The notes: generated from the sequence alone by a model not told the origin. 28,784 nt of DNA from an uncultured Oscillospiraceae bacterium (GCA_910589085.1 CAJUSG010000030.1:1-28784); one strand, 5' to 3'. Shown: positions 15,239 through 23,443, numbered from the stretch's first letter. Program-made: numbers and translations.

Positions 15239-15253
15239 ATAAATATTATTTAT
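15239..15253 (+). promoter_or_regulatory. LysR-type regulator box (T-N11-A palindrome)
   Basis: ATAAATATTATTTAT is a perfect inverted repeat around a single central base and fits T-N11-A. Its centre lies about 64 bases before the predicted transcript start of the TRAP operon, the usual recognition position for LysR-type activators. The LysR gene at 20458-21354 is the obvious candidate to bind it. AT-rich surroundings raise the chance of a coincidental palindrome. Confidence 0.45.
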
Positions 15254-15274
15254 AATTAAATTATTATAATTCAT

Positions 15275-15303
15275 TTGATTTATGTATTTATAGCGTTTAT
15301 AAT
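15275..15303 (+). promoter_or_regulatory. Promoter of the TRAP transporter operon
   Basis: TTGATT (15275-15280), a 17-base spacer and a perfect TATAAT (15298-15303) lie 55 bases before the ATG at 15358. The surrounding 15235-15305 is sharply AT-rich compared with the neighbouring genes. Confidence 0.8.
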
Positions 15304-15357
15304 CTTATCAGGCAGCAAGATCAAGCCAGAATCAAGCAGAAAGGTGTGTTTGCAGCT

Positions 15358-16167
15358 ATGGAACCAAAATACTCTCTTGTGCATCTGACCGGAATCAGCA
15401 CACCGCCTCCGGAGTTTATCCGGATCGCGGCGGCGGCAGGCTACGACTGTGTAAGCCTGCGCACCATCTCCATGGGTATGCCCGGCGAGGTCCCCCACGA
15501 CCTGACCAGACCGGAGCTCCTGAGAGAAACCAGGCGGGCATTGGAGGAAACCGGAATTATTTTCAACGATACTGAGAATACAAGAATTGTGGAAGGCACG
15601 GATGTGAAGGACTATGAGCCCCACCTGGCCGCAGCGGCGGAGCTGGGGGTGCGCCACATCCTCGGAAACATCTGGACCCCCGACCGGTCCTACTATACAG
15701 ATCAGTTCGGAAAGCTCTGCGAGCTGGCCGCCCAGTACGGGCTGGACATCAACATAGAGTTTGTCACCTGGGCCAGCGTCACCAACCTGCGGCAGACTGT
15801 AGAGCTACTGAAGGCGGTCAACATGCCCAACGCCGGAATCATGATCGACGCCCTCCACTTTTACCGCTCCAGGGTTCAGCTCTCAGAACTGGACGGGCTG
15901 CCCCCGGAATGGTTCCGGTTCATGCACCTGTGCGACTGCGAGGAGGAAATCCCCACAGAGCGGGAGAAGCTCGTCCACACCGGCAGAGCGGAGCGGCTGT
16001 ACCCCGGAGAGGGGTGCATCGATCTCAAATCCCTTGTCCAAAGGCTGCCCGCTGACATCGTGTGGGGCATTGAGGTCCCCCACCTGGCCAGGTTGGAGCA
16101 GTACGGACTGGAGGAACACGCCAGACGCGCACTGCAGTGGGCAAAGACATATTTCGCGGCAGAATAA
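15358..16167 (+). CDS. Sugar phosphate isomerase/epimerase-like TIM-barrel protein
   Basis: This 269-residue protein belongs to the xylose-isomerase-like (AP endonuclease 2) barrel family. The four expected metal ligands can be placed at Glu134 (NIEFVTW), Asp164 (MIDALHF), His190 (RFMHLCD) and Glu239 (WGIEVPH). Early residues show the GYDCVSLR pattern of the first strand. It probably isomerises or epimerises a ketose, inosose or sugar acid. The ATG at 15358 is taken as the start with AAAGG 13 bases upstream; an in-frame GTG at 15346 is too close to that site. It is the first gene of an operon with a TRAP transporter and an oxidoreductase, so it likely acts on the imported compound. Confidence 0.85.
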   Translation: MEPKYSLVHLTGISTPPPEFIRIAAAAGYDCVSLRTISMGMPGEVPHDLTRPELLRETRRALEETGIIFNDTENTRIVEGTDVKDYEPHLAAAAELGVRHILGNIWTPDRSYYTDQFGKLCELAAQYGLDINIEFVTWASVTNLRQTVELLKAVNMPNAGIMIDALHFYRSRVQLSELDGLPPEWFRFMHLCDCEEEIPTEREKLVHTGRAERLYPGEGCIDLKSLVQRLPADIVWGIEVPHLARLEQYGLEEHARRALQWAKTYFAAE

Positions 16168-16185
16168 CGGAAGGGCGGGAGGAAA

Positions 16186-16743
16186 TTGAAGGCATTAAAA
16201 TGGGTCGATAAAAATTTTGAGGTCATCTTTATGGTCCTTACCCTGATTGCTGTCTCAGCCATCATGACGGCGCAGATTATTGCGCGCCGGTTTATGGGGA
16301 CGTCAATCGCCTGGTCCGAGGAGATGTGCCGGTATCTGTTCATCTGGATGGGCTTTTTGAGCATCAGCCACTCGGTCAGGGCCAAGAGCATCATCAAGCT
16401 CGACATTGTGGAGCTGCTCCTGCCGCCGGCCGTGATTAAGGCCGTTACCGTTGCCGTTGACCTGCTTATGGCGGCGCTGTTCGCCTGTCTCACATACCAG
16501 TCCATGGATATTATCCGCACCACAAATCAGAGATGGTCCAGTCTGGATATCAGCATGAATCTGGTATACGGCGCCATTCCCATCTGCTTTGCCCTGACGG
16601 CCCTCAGGTTTTTGGAGATGTTTGTGATTGACATCCGGCAGAAGGCTGTGAAGAAGGACGCGGCCGCCATTGGCGAGGAGTATGCCGCCGCGGAACGGGA
16701 AAACGCCGGTCTGACGGATGTTCAGGAAGGAGGTGAACCATAA
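16186..16743 (+). CDS. TRAP transporter small permease (DctQ)
   Basis: The 185-residue protein has four hydrophobic helices at about residues 12-32, 45-65, 85-105 and 125-145, with the DctQ pattern RRFMGTSIAWSEEMCRYLFI between helices 1 and 2. It pairs with the large permease to drive uptake with a sodium gradient. The start is a TTG at 16186: the reading MKALKWVDKNFE from it fits the usual N-terminus of the family, although GGGAGG is only three bases away. Its stop overlaps the start of the next gene by one base (TAATG). Confidence 0.92.
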   Translation: MKALKWVDKNFEVIFMVLTLIAVSAIMTAQIIARRFMGTSIAWSEEMCRYLFIWMGFLSISHSVRAKSIIKLDIVELLLPPAVIKAVTVAVDLLMAALFACLTYQSMDIIRTTNQRWSSLDISMNLVYGAIPICFALTALRFLEMFVIDIRQKAVKKDAAAIGEEYAAAERENAGLTDVQEGGEP

Positions 16744-18044
16744 TGCTGGGCGCAATCTTTATCCTTATGGCTGTCCTTTTAATCCTTATGGTGCCCATTG
16801 GGGTGGTGCTCCTGTGCGTGTCGCTGGTCCCCAGTGTCATGGACCCCACATTTATCGCCAGCATCCAGTATGTACTGCGCAACATGGTGGGAGGGCTGAA
16901 CAGCACGCCCCTCATCGCCATCCCGCTGTTCATCCTCGGCGGAATCATTATGGCAAAGGGCGGAATTGCCCAGAAGCTCTTCAATGTATTCGCCTACCTG
17001 ATTGGAGACCGGACCGGGGGAATGCCCTGCGCCTCCATTGTCACCTGCCTCTTTTACGGTGCGATCTCCGGCTCTGGACCGGCCACTACCGCCGCGGTCG
17101 GCACCATGACCATTCCGGTTTTGGACGACATGGGCTACGACCACGCCTTCAGCTCCGCGACTGTGGCGGTCGCCGGCGGCCTGGGGGTGATTATCCCGCC
17201 CTCCATCCCCTTTATTGTCTACAGCATGGCCAGCGGCGTCTCGGTGGGGGATATGTTCCTGGCCGGGATCCTGCCCGGCTGTCTGATTGCGGCCTGCCTG
17301 ATGATCTATGCGGTCTATTACTGCCGGAAGCACGGCGAGGACAGGCAGAAAATCGAGGCCACCGTCGGCGCGCTGAGGCGGAAGGGCTTCTGGGCCATCC
17401 TCAAGGACAGCTTCTGGGCTATCCTCTCCCCTGTATTCATCCTGGGGGGTATTTACTCGGGAGTCGTCACCCCCACCGAGGCGGCCCTGATCGGCGTGAT
17501 CTACTCCACCCTCATCGGCCTGTTTGTGTACAGAACCCTGAAGCCCAGAGACCTGATCCCCGCCTGTGTTGAGACGGTGAAAACCACCGCCCCCATGCTG
17601 ATCGTCCTGGCCACGGCGGCCTCGTTCTCCAGGATTCTGTCCCTGCTTCAGGCCTCTCAGGTGGTATCCGGGCTGTTGGGCGGACTGCTGAGCCACAAGC
17701 TGCTGCTTCTGCTGCTCATGAACCTGATTTTGCTGGTGCTCGGCATGATTATTGATACCTCGCCCAACATCCTGATCTTTACCCCCGTCATGCTGCCTCT
17801 GGCCCAGGCTGTGGGCGTTGACCCGGTACACTTCGGCATCATCATGATCGTAAACCTGGCCATCGGCTTCGTCACTCCCCCTGTGGGCGTGAATCTGTAT
17901 GTGGCCCAGTCCATCTCCGGCGTTCCCGTCCTGAAGCTGGCGAAAAAGGCGCTACCCTATATCCTGATGTTCTTCCTCGCACTTCTGCTCATCACATATA
18001 TCCCCCCCATCAGCACTGTGCTCATCCATCTGGGCAAATCATAA
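16743..18044 (+). CDS. TRAP transporter large permease (DctM)
   Basis: The 433-residue membrane protein has about 11-12 helices. Typical DctM stretches are GGLNSTPLIAIPLFILGGII, ISGSGPATTAAVGTMTIPVL, YDHAFSSATVAVAGGLGVII with the following PPSIPF, and near the end FGIIMIVNLAIGFVTPPVGV. These carry the paired hairpin and sodium-site motifs of the family. It transports the substrate delivered by the binding protein encoded next. Start overlap with DctQ shows tight coupling. Confidence 0.95.
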   Translation: MLGAIFILMAVLLILMVPIGVVLLCVSLVPSVMDPTFIASIQYVLRNMVGGLNSTPLIAIPLFILGGIIMAKGGIAQKLFNVFAYLIGDRTGGMPCASIVTCLFYGAISGSGPATTAAVGTMTIPVLDDMGYDHAFSSATVAVAGGLGVIIPPSIPFIVYSMASGVSVGDMFLAGILPGCLIAACLMIYAVYYCRKHGEDRQKIEATVGALRRKGFWAILKDSFWAILSPVFILGGIYSGVVTPTEAALIGVIYSTLIGLFVYRTLKPRDLIPACVETVKTTAPMLIVLATAASFSRILSLLQASQVVSGLLGGLLSHKLLLLLLMNLILLVLGMIIDTSPNILIFTPVMLPLAQAVGVDPVHFGIIMIVNLAIGFVTPPVGVNLYVAQSISGVPVLKLAKKALPYILMFFLALLLITYIPPISTVLIHLGKS

Positions 18045-18060
18045 AAAAGGAGAATATGCA

Positions 18061-19137
18061 ATGAAAAAGACATTATCCATGCTCCTGGCGCTGGCTATGG
18101 TATTCAGCCTCTCGGCCTGCGGCACCTCGGGGACCCCCACGGGCTCCAGCACCTCCGGCAATCCCAATTCTCCGGGCAGCAGCGGCGGAGCGGACAGCCT
18201 GGACCCGATCACCCTGTCCATCGGCCACACCGGCGCAGAGGACTCCTGGAACCAAGCCATGTGCCTGGCTGTAAAGGACAAGCTGGACGAGCTCTCCGGC
18301 GGAAAAATTACCGTCACCGTCTACCCCAACGGCCAGCTGGGCTCCGACTCCGAGATGGTCATCTCGGTGGTCAACGGCGACCTCTCCATGCAGTGTACCA
18401 ACACCTCCTCCGTTGTCAACACCGTTCCTGACTGCGGCGTGGCGGATATCCCCTTCTTGTTCAGCAGCGTTGAGGACGTGCGCGCCGCCCTCTCCGACGA
18501 GACCTTCAACAGTATGCTGGGCGAGTCCTTCCATGCGGCGGACCTCCACCTGCTCATGGCGGCCGACCAGGGCTTTCGCTGTATCACCAGCAGCCGGAAT
18601 ATCACCTGCTTCGAGGACCTGGCCGGCCTCCAGATCCGGGTGATGGACAATGCAAACCACATCGCTTTCTTTACCGACGCCACCCTCGCTCCCACCCCCC
18701 TGAGCTTCTCTGAGCTCTACCTGGCCCTTCAGCAAGGGCTGCTTCAGGCCCAGGAGAACCCCTACCGGACCACCGCTGCCTCCAAGTTCTATGAGGTGCA
18801 GAAGTATCTCACAAACTCCAACCATGTCCCCCAGTGCAACGTGATCTTCATGGGCAAAAGCACCTTCGACAGCCTGCCCGCGCCCTATCAGGAGATTGTA
18901 AGCCAGGCCTTCACCGAGCTGCTCCCCACCGCGCAGCAACTGGCCGACGAATCCATGGAGGCCGACTTCGATTTTCTCATTGAGAAGGGCATGACCTTCG
19001 TAGACTTCGACCAGATCGACGGCCTGCGCCAGAAGCTGAGAGATGCCTGTGTTGAAAACGCGGTGGCCCGCACCGGTCAGACGGTCAACCCCGCCCTGGT
19101 GGACGCCTATCTCGCCGCCGCCGGATATACCAAATAA
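18061..19137 (+). CDS. TRAP transporter substrate-binding lipoprotein (DctP)
   Basis: The 358-residue protein has a lipoprotein signal with lipobox LSAC and acylated Cys20, then a Ser/Gly/Pro-rich linker to about residue 45. The DctP core follows: YPNGQLGSDSEMV (88-100), ADIPFLFSS, DLAGLQIRVMDN with the conserved Arg193 that normally pairs with the substrate carboxylate, and LQQGLLQAQENPYRTT (223-238). The substrate should therefore be an organic or sugar acid. AAAGGAG lies just before the ATG. A hairpin follows before the last operon gene, as often seen after binding-protein genes. Confidence 0.95.
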   Translation: MKKTLSMLLALAMVFSLSACGTSGTPTGSSTSGNPNSPGSSGGADSLDPITLSIGHTGAEDSWNQAMCLAVKDKLDELSGGKITVTVYPNGQLGSDSEMVISVVNGDLSMQCTNTSSVVNTVPDCGVADIPFLFSSVEDVRAALSDETFNSMLGESFHAADLHLLMAADQGFRCITSSRNITCFEDLAGLQIRVMDNANHIAFFTDATLAPTPLSFSELYLALQQGLLQAQENPYRTTAASKFYEVQKYLTNSNHVPQCNVIFMGKSTFDSLPAPYQEIVSQAFTELLPTAQQLADESMEADFDFLIEKGMTFVDFDQIDGLRQKLRDACVENAVARTGQTVNPALVDAYLAAAGYTK

Positions 19138-19152
19138 CCGATATTCAAATGC

Positions 19153-19171
19153 GGGCCGGTAAACCCGGCCC
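19153..19171 (+). other. Intercistronic hairpin after the binding-protein gene
   Basis: GGGCCGG (19153-19159) and CCGGCCC (19165-19171) form a 7-bp GC stem with a 5-base loop, without a T-run. It may stabilise the upstream messenger or reduce read-through to the oxidoreductase gene. Confidence 0.5.
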
Positions 19172-19193
19172 ACATTTCAGGAAGGAGATTGTT

Positions 19194-20375
19194 ATGCGTC
19201 AAGAGAAAAAAACGGTTGTCGTGGGCACCGTCGGAGCGGGATACGCCGCCCGCCTCCACGCCAGCGGGTATGAAAAGGTGAGCAAGATCAATGTCAGACT
19301 GAAAACAATCTGTGATCTGAACCTCACACTGGCAAACGAGCTCAAGGAGTCATTCGGCTATGAAACGGCGACCAGCGACTACGACCAGATGCTCGCCGAC
19401 CCCGAAATTCAGGTGATTGACATTATTACCCCACCCTTTCTCCACTGCGACATGGCCATCAAGGCCCTGGAGGCGGGAAAGCATGTGATCGTCGAGAAGC
19501 CCCTGACCGGCTATTTTGGCAAGAAGGGCGAGCAGAATGTGGGACTCACCACCCCCAGGTCTGTCATGTACGATGAGATTCTCAAAACCATGGACCGGCT
19601 CAAGGAGGTTGTGGAGCGCACAGGCGGCAAATTTATGTACGCCGAAAATCACGTATACGCCACCCCGGTCCAGAGGGCCGCGGAAATCCTGAAGGCCAGA
19701 AAAAGCAAGATCCTGTATATGCGTGGTGAGCTGAGTCTGAACGGCTCAAGCTCCGCGCTGGCCGGACGGTGGAACGGCACCGGCGGCGGCATCCTGATGC
19801 GCAACGGCACCCACGCGCTCTCCTGTATGCTCTGGCTCAAGGAGCAGGAGGCGAAGAACCGGGGGGAGAACATTTCCATTCAAAGCGTCGTCGCCGATGT
19901 GGGCGTGACCACCGCATGTCTGACTGAATACGAAAAACGGCACCTCCTGGCCCACCCCGAGGATGTTGAGGATTTCAGCAACATGACGGTGACCTTTTCC
20001 GACGGGACAAAGGGGCTGACCATCTCGTCCGACACCGTCCTGGGGGGCACCAGAAACTACATCGATATTTACAGCAACGACGGCGCCCTGCAGTGCAACA
20101 TCAACCCCACCGACCTGCTGAACTCCTATTTTTTAGACGAGGAGGGGATGGACGACATTGAAATCTCCCAGTGGCTGCCCCTGAAGACCGGGTGGAACAA
20201 GGTCTGGGTATCTGATGAGATTATCCGGGGATACACCGGCGAGCTCCAAAGCTTTATGGAGGCTGTCGCCTACGACACCGAGCCTGAATCCGGCTTCTCC
20301 CTGGCCTACAACACCGCAAAGCTGCTGTATGCCGCCTACGTCTCCGCGGAGGAGGGCCGGCGGGTCAGCTTTTAA
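19194..20375 (+). CDS. Gfo/Idh/MocA-family NAD(P)-dependent oxidoreductase (TRAP operon)
   Basis: The 393-residue protein has an N-terminal Rossmann fold (VVVGTVGAGYAARLHASGY, residues 8-26) and the family motif EKP at 101-103 with the catalytic-area Lys. The C-terminal domain carries RWNGTGGGILMRNGTHALS, where the His is the usual active-site residue. It would oxidise or reduce a hydroxyl of a sugar, polyol or sugar acid. I start at the ATG at 19194, directly after GAAGGAG. An upstream in-frame start at 19149 lies across the hairpin and has no family-like sequence. It is the last gene before the terminator at 20379-20425. Confidence 0.92.
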   Translation: MRQEKKTVVVGTVGAGYAARLHASGYEKVSKINVRLKTICDLNLTLANELKESFGYETATSDYDQMLADPEIQVIDIITPPFLHCDMAIKALEAGKHVIVEKPLTGYFGKKGEQNVGLTTPRSVMYDEILKTMDRLKEVVERTGGKFMYAENHVYATPVQRAAEILKARKSKILYMRGELSLNGSSSALAGRWNGTGGGILMRNGTHALSCMLWLKEQEAKNRGENISIQSVVADVGVTTACLTEYEKRHLLAHPEDVEDFSNMTVTFSDGTKGLTISSDTVLGGTRNYIDIYSNDGALQCNINPTDLLNSYFLDEEGMDDIEISQWLPLKTGWNKVWVSDEIIRGYTGELQSFMEAVAYDTEPESGFSLAYNTAKLLYAAYVSAEEGRRVSF

Positions 20376-20378
20376 AAA

Positions 20379-20425
20379 ACTCCCCACCGGACAGACACGC
20401 TCAGCAGAGCCGTCCGGTGGGGAGT
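20379..20425. terminator. Bidirectional terminator between convergent TRAP and LysR operons
   Basis: ACTCCCCACCGGAC (20379-20392) and GTCCGGTGGGGAGT (20412-20425) are perfect 14-base arms. On the minus strand the stem is followed by six T, a strong stop for the LysR transcript; on the plus strand only CTTTT follows a few bases later. Confidence 0.9.
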
Positions 20426-20457
20426 AACCGCTTTTACAGGATGCAGCCCGGAGCCGG

Positions 20458-21354
20458 TCAAGGGACGCCGGGCTTGCTCATTTTTCGGATGATATAGGTT
20501 TTAAACCGCTCCGCAGCGGGGGAGAGCGGAATGTCTTTCTTCCAGAACATATACAGGGTCCGGTATATGGAGTGGTCCTCCAGGCAGACCGGAGACACAG
20601 GGAACAGCTTGATCTCGCTGATCAGCGGCACAATGCTGACCCCCATGCCGGCGGCCACAATTCCGGTTATCATCCGCTCATTATTGGCCTCTATGATGGT
20701 GGAGGGCTTCAGATTATGGCTCTGAAACAGCCTGTCCAGGTCCCTTCTTGAGCCGCACCGCCTGTCGTAGGTGACAAAGGGCTCGGTACACAGCTCCGCC
20801 AGCGTAATGTTGCTTCTGCTGGCCCAGGGGTGAATATTGGGCACCAGGGCGACCAGCGCCTCCTTGATAACCTCGAAAAATTCATAGTCGTTCCGGGGAA
20901 TCTTTGCCCCGAAGCCCAGATCAACCTCACCGGCCTCCAGCTGTTCCATCGCCGTGGTTGTGGACTCCATGGGCAGGAAGGAGATGGAGATATTCTGATT
21001 TTCCGGCAGGCCATGGAACTCCCTGATCAGCGGAGGGATAAAGGAGTGCTCCAGAGTATGGGACACGGTTACCCGGATCTCGTCCTTATTGGCGTTCAGA
21101 TAGCGGCTGATATTGGACTTTGCCAGCTCAATCTCCTTCATGATGCTGATGACATGAATCTGAAAAATCTCCGCCGCCGGAGAGAGCTCGATCGAACGCC
21201 CCTTTTTGATAAACAGAGGGGTGCCCAGCTCCTCCTCCAGCTTGCTGATGGCGTGGCTGAGGTTCGGCTGGGAGACAAACAGCTCATTGGCCGCCTGTGT
21301 GTAGCTTTTCAGTCTGGCAATCGCGTTAAAATATATCAGCTGCTGAAGCGTCAT
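20458..21354 (-). CDS. LysR-family transcriptional regulator
   Basis: The 298-residue protein starts with the LysR winged helix-turn-helix (MTLQQLIYFNAIARLKSYTQ, then AANELFVSQPNLSHAISKLE at 21-40), a linker helix to about residue 90, and a two-lobed inducer-binding domain. I use the ATG at 21354, eight bases after GAGGAG; a TTG six bases further upstream is too close to it. It is transcribed 12 bases after the second oxidoreductase gene, apparently as one operon, and converges on the TRAP operon. A T-N11-A box at the TRAP promoter makes that operon its likely target. The inducer is unknown. Confidence 0.93.
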   Translation of the reverse strand: MTLQQLIYFNAIARLKSYTQAANELFVSQPNLSHAISKLEEELGTPLFIKKGRSIELSPAAEIFQIHVISIMKEIELAKSNISRYLNANKDEIRVTVSHTLEHSFIPPLIREFHGLPENQNISISFLPMESTTTAMEQLEAGEVDLGFGAKIPRNDYEFFEVIKEALVALVPNIHPWASRSNITLAELCTEPFVTYDRRCGSRRDLDRLFQSHNLKPSTIIEANNERMITGIVAAGMGVSIVPLISEIKLFPVSPVCLEDHSIYRTLYMFWKKDIPLSPAAERFKTYIIRKMSKPGVP

Positions 21355-21366
21355 CTGCAAATCTCC

Positions 21367-22392
21367 TCACTGCCACTGCGCCCTGACAGCATCTATGATC
21401 CTGTGTACCTTTAATGTATCGGCGTGGTTCAGCAGCCCGCACTCAGTCTTACCCGCGAAGATCGCATCCCGGATGGCCTCCAGCTGATATTCAAACCCAT
21501 TGATCCGGTGGGGGAAGTGGAGCCCGCAGGTCCCGCCCCCCGTCGGGATGCTCAATCTCGTCCCCGCCCGCTTGTTGTCGGCGGCCCGGGAATCCTGATT
21601 CTCCCCGTAGAGGAAGAGCCTTCCGTGCTCCGCGCGCCCAAAATCCTCAATTTCAATGCGCCCCTTCGTCCCCATAATCACCGCCCTCTGGGGCGCCGAC
21701 GTGGTGATGGAACAGATACAGTTTGCCAGGGCGCCGCTCTCATACCGGAGGGTAAAGCATGTAATCTCGTCCACCCCCGACCGCCCCCTGTGGCAGGTGG
21801 AGGAGACGGACACGGGGTCCAGCCCCAGGACCATCCCGGACAGGACAATCTCATAGATCCCGATATCCAGCAGGGCTCCGCCCCCCATCTCCGGACTGAA
21901 CAGCCGGGTAGCGGGGTCGAAGACCGCCGTAAAGAAATAGTCCGCCGTTATGGCGTGGACCTCACCGATGCGCTTCTCCTCCAGGAGCCGGCGCAGATTG
22001 TCATAGAAGGGCAGCAGCCTGGTCCAGAGCCCTTCCGCCAAAAAGCGGCCCGTCTGCCGGGAGACGGCAATGAGCTTCTCCGTCTCTGAGGCAAACACCG
22101 TCAGCGGCTTTTCACACAGCACATGCTTTCCGGAGCGCATCGCCTTTCCCGCAAATTCAAAGTGCAGATGGTTAGGGGTGGCAATATATACAAAATCCAG
22201 CTCCTGGGCCAGCAGCTCCTCCGTATTCCCTGTATAGCGCGGAATTCCGTTTCTCTTCGCGAAGGCGGCGGCGGTGTCCTCTCTCGAGGCCGAAACCCAC
22301 TCCAGGATATAGCCGTCAACCCCGGCAGCCGCATCTACAAATTTCTGCGCGATCGCGCCCGCCCCGATGATCCCCACTCGTAAAACTTTCAT
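21367..22392 (-). CDS. Gfo/Idh/MocA-family oxidoreductase (LysR operon)
   Basis: The 341-residue protein has GIIGAGAIAQKF (7-18) as the NAD(P)-binding turn, ATPNHLHFEFA and the EKP motif at 94-96. The C-terminal domain has GGGALLDIGIYEI, like the dimeric dihydrodiol dehydrogenase/glucose-fructose oxidoreductase branch, which carries Tyr where other members have His. It is only distantly like the oxidoreductase at 19194. The chosen ATG at 22392 has GGAG five bases before it; an ATG at 22407 would add five residues. A strong promoter lies about 190 bases upstream, and the leader between contains a palindromic repeat copy. Confidence 0.92.
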   Translation of the reverse strand: MKVLRVGIIGAGAIAQKFVDAAAGVDGYILEWVSASREDTAAAFAKRNGIPRYTGNTEELLAQELDFVYIATPNHLHFEFAGKAMRSGKHVLCEKPLTVFASETEKLIAVSRQTGRFLAEGLWTRLLPFYDNLRRLLEEKRIGEVHAITADYFFTAVFDPATRLFSPEMGGGALLDIGIYEIVLSGMVLGLDPVSVSSTCHRGRSGVDEITCFTLRYESGALANCICSITTSAPQRAVIMGTKGRIEIEDFGRAEHGRLFLYGENQDSRAADNKRAGTRLSIPTGGGTCGLHFPHRINGFEYQLEAIRDAIFAGKTECGLLNHADTLKVHRIIDAVRAQWQ

Positions 22393-22445
22393 ATTTTCTC
22401 CATCCATGAAAACTTACAGCAATCATCAAAATACGTGACGCCTGG

Positions 22446-22514
22446 CAGGGGCGGATATCATCCGTCCGAGGGTAGCACAGCTCTTCTGGACGGACGGGTA
22501 TTACTCGCCCCTAC
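22446..22514. repeat. Dispersed palindromic intergenic repeat, copy 2
   Basis: CAGGGGCGGATATCATCCG at the left and CGGGTATTACTCGCCCCTAC at the right match copy 1 (13420-13493) at both ends; the middle differs. It lies within the untranslated leader of the oxidoreductase-LysR transcript, where it could fold in RNA. Confidence 0.78.
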
Positions 22515-22570
22515 AAAATCGCTGTTGGTAATTTAGAAGATCGCTATAGAATAAACGGAAGCAAATCATA

Positions 22571-22586
22571 AATGTTGATGAACATT
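22571..22586 (-). promoter_or_regulatory. Operator-like palindrome overlapping the -10 box
   Basis: AATGTTGATGAACATT is a perfect 6-bp inverted repeat with a 4-base centre, covering the end of the -10 box and the expected transcript start of the oxidoreductase-LysR promoter. A protein bound here would block transcription. The binding protein is not identified. Confidence 0.5.
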
Positions 22587-22612
22587 ATAACAGCACAAAA
22601 ATACAAAGTCAA
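22584..22612 (-). promoter_or_regulatory. Promoter of the oxidoreductase-LysR operon
   Basis: On the minus strand TTGACT (22612-22607), a 17-base spacer and a perfect TATAAT (22589-22584). This is one of the best promoters of the window. The transcript leader is about 185 bases long. Confidence 0.82.
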
Positions 22613-22646
22613 TGAGAGAAAGTCCATCAGGAGCAGCCTATTGACA

Positions 22647-22677
22647 TGTTTCCCCCGCCGGAAGGCGTGGGGAAACA
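22647..22677. other. Strong hairpin between the divergent LysR-operon and tetR promoters
   Basis: TGTTTCCCC (22647-22655) pairs with GGGGAAACA (22669-22677), and CGCC/GGCG inside extends it with a GGAA tetraloop and one bulged T. No T-run follows, so it is probably not a terminator. Role unknown. Confidence 0.55.
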
Positions 22678-22775
22678 CAGATAAAAATCCGCGCTCAGGA
22701 CACTTCCAGTCCAACAGTGGTACGGTGATCCTTCGGGCAGCTATAAAACTGAGTATTTCAATTTCACAGATAATA

Positions 22776-22784
22776 TGCTATACT
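22776..22784 (+). promoter_or_regulatory. Extended -10 promoter of the TetR gene
   Basis: TGCTATACT holds an extended -10 element, 65 bases before the GTG start. The -35 region (around TTTCAA) is weak. Confidence 0.5.
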
Positions 22785-22848
22785 GAAACCGCATACTTTA
22801 AAACAGCCGCACCGTTGCGTCTCAACACCGGAAAAGGAGGTATTGCCC

Positions 22849-23421
22849 GTGCCCAACTTCACCAAAAAGGCCATCAAAGAGACCTTTGTCGCGCTGCTGG
22901 AGGAGCGCCCCCTGAACCGGATCACCGTCAAGGACATTGTGGAGGCCTGCGGAATCAACCGAAACTCCTTTTATTACCACTTCCAGGACCTGCCCGCCCT
23001 GCTGGAGGAGATCATCGCCCAGCGGGTGCAGGAGCTGATTGACCAGCACCCCACCATCGACTCGGTGGAGGACTGCTTCGACGCAGCTCTGGAGTTCGTC
23101 CTGGACCACAGGCGCGCCGTGCTCCATATCTACAACTCCCTGAGCCGGGACGTCTTTGAGCGCTACCTGATGGATGTCTGTCTCTATGTGGTCAAAACCT
23201 ATGTGGAGGCCGACTTCGCCGGCCGGCCGGTGGATGAGAGGGACATGGAGACGATTATCCGCTACCACAAATGCGAGTGCTTCGGGAACATCATCGACTG
23301 GCTGAACGGCGGCATGAAGGACGACATCTCCGCCTATTTCCACCGCATCTACCAGCTGAAACGGGGCTGGGAGGGGGAGGTCCTCCGCCGTGAGGCCCTC
23401 GGGTGCGGTCAGCGCAGCTGA
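22849..23421 (+). CDS. TetR/AcrR-family transcriptional regulator
   Basis: The 190-residue protein has an N-terminal helix-turn-helix at about 24-45 (ITVKDIVEACGINRNSFYYH), the hallmark FYYHF, and an all-helical ligand domain of the type found in Streptococcus/Clostridium TetR relatives (C-terminal domain 7 class). The start is the GTG at 22849, eight bases after AAGGAGG; a TTG at 22843 is too close. It faces the MMPL/coiled-coil operon and is the likely regulator of that system, since TetR proteins often control neighbouring transporters. The ligand is unknown. Confidence 0.92.
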   Translation: MPNFTKKAIKETFVALLEERPLNRITVKDIVEACGINRNSFYYHFQDLPALLEEIIAQRVQELIDQHPTIDSVEDCFDAALEFVLDHRRAVLHIYNSLSRDVFERYLMDVCLYVVKTYVEADFAGRPVDERDMETIIRYHKCECFGNIIDWLNGGMKDDISAYFHRIYQLKRGWEGEVLRREALGCGQRS

Positions 23422-23443
23422 AAATCTGGCGCAGCTTCATGGC

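Noticed and set aside
22641..22646. TTGACA as a -35 box on the plus strand
   Set aside because: No -10-like sequence lies 16-18 bases downstream; that space is occupied by a GC hairpin.
22572..23042. 156-codon plus-strand frame spanning the LysR-operon promoter and the tetR start
   Set aside because: It crosses two promoters and a hairpin, and its end is an out-of-frame reading of tetR.
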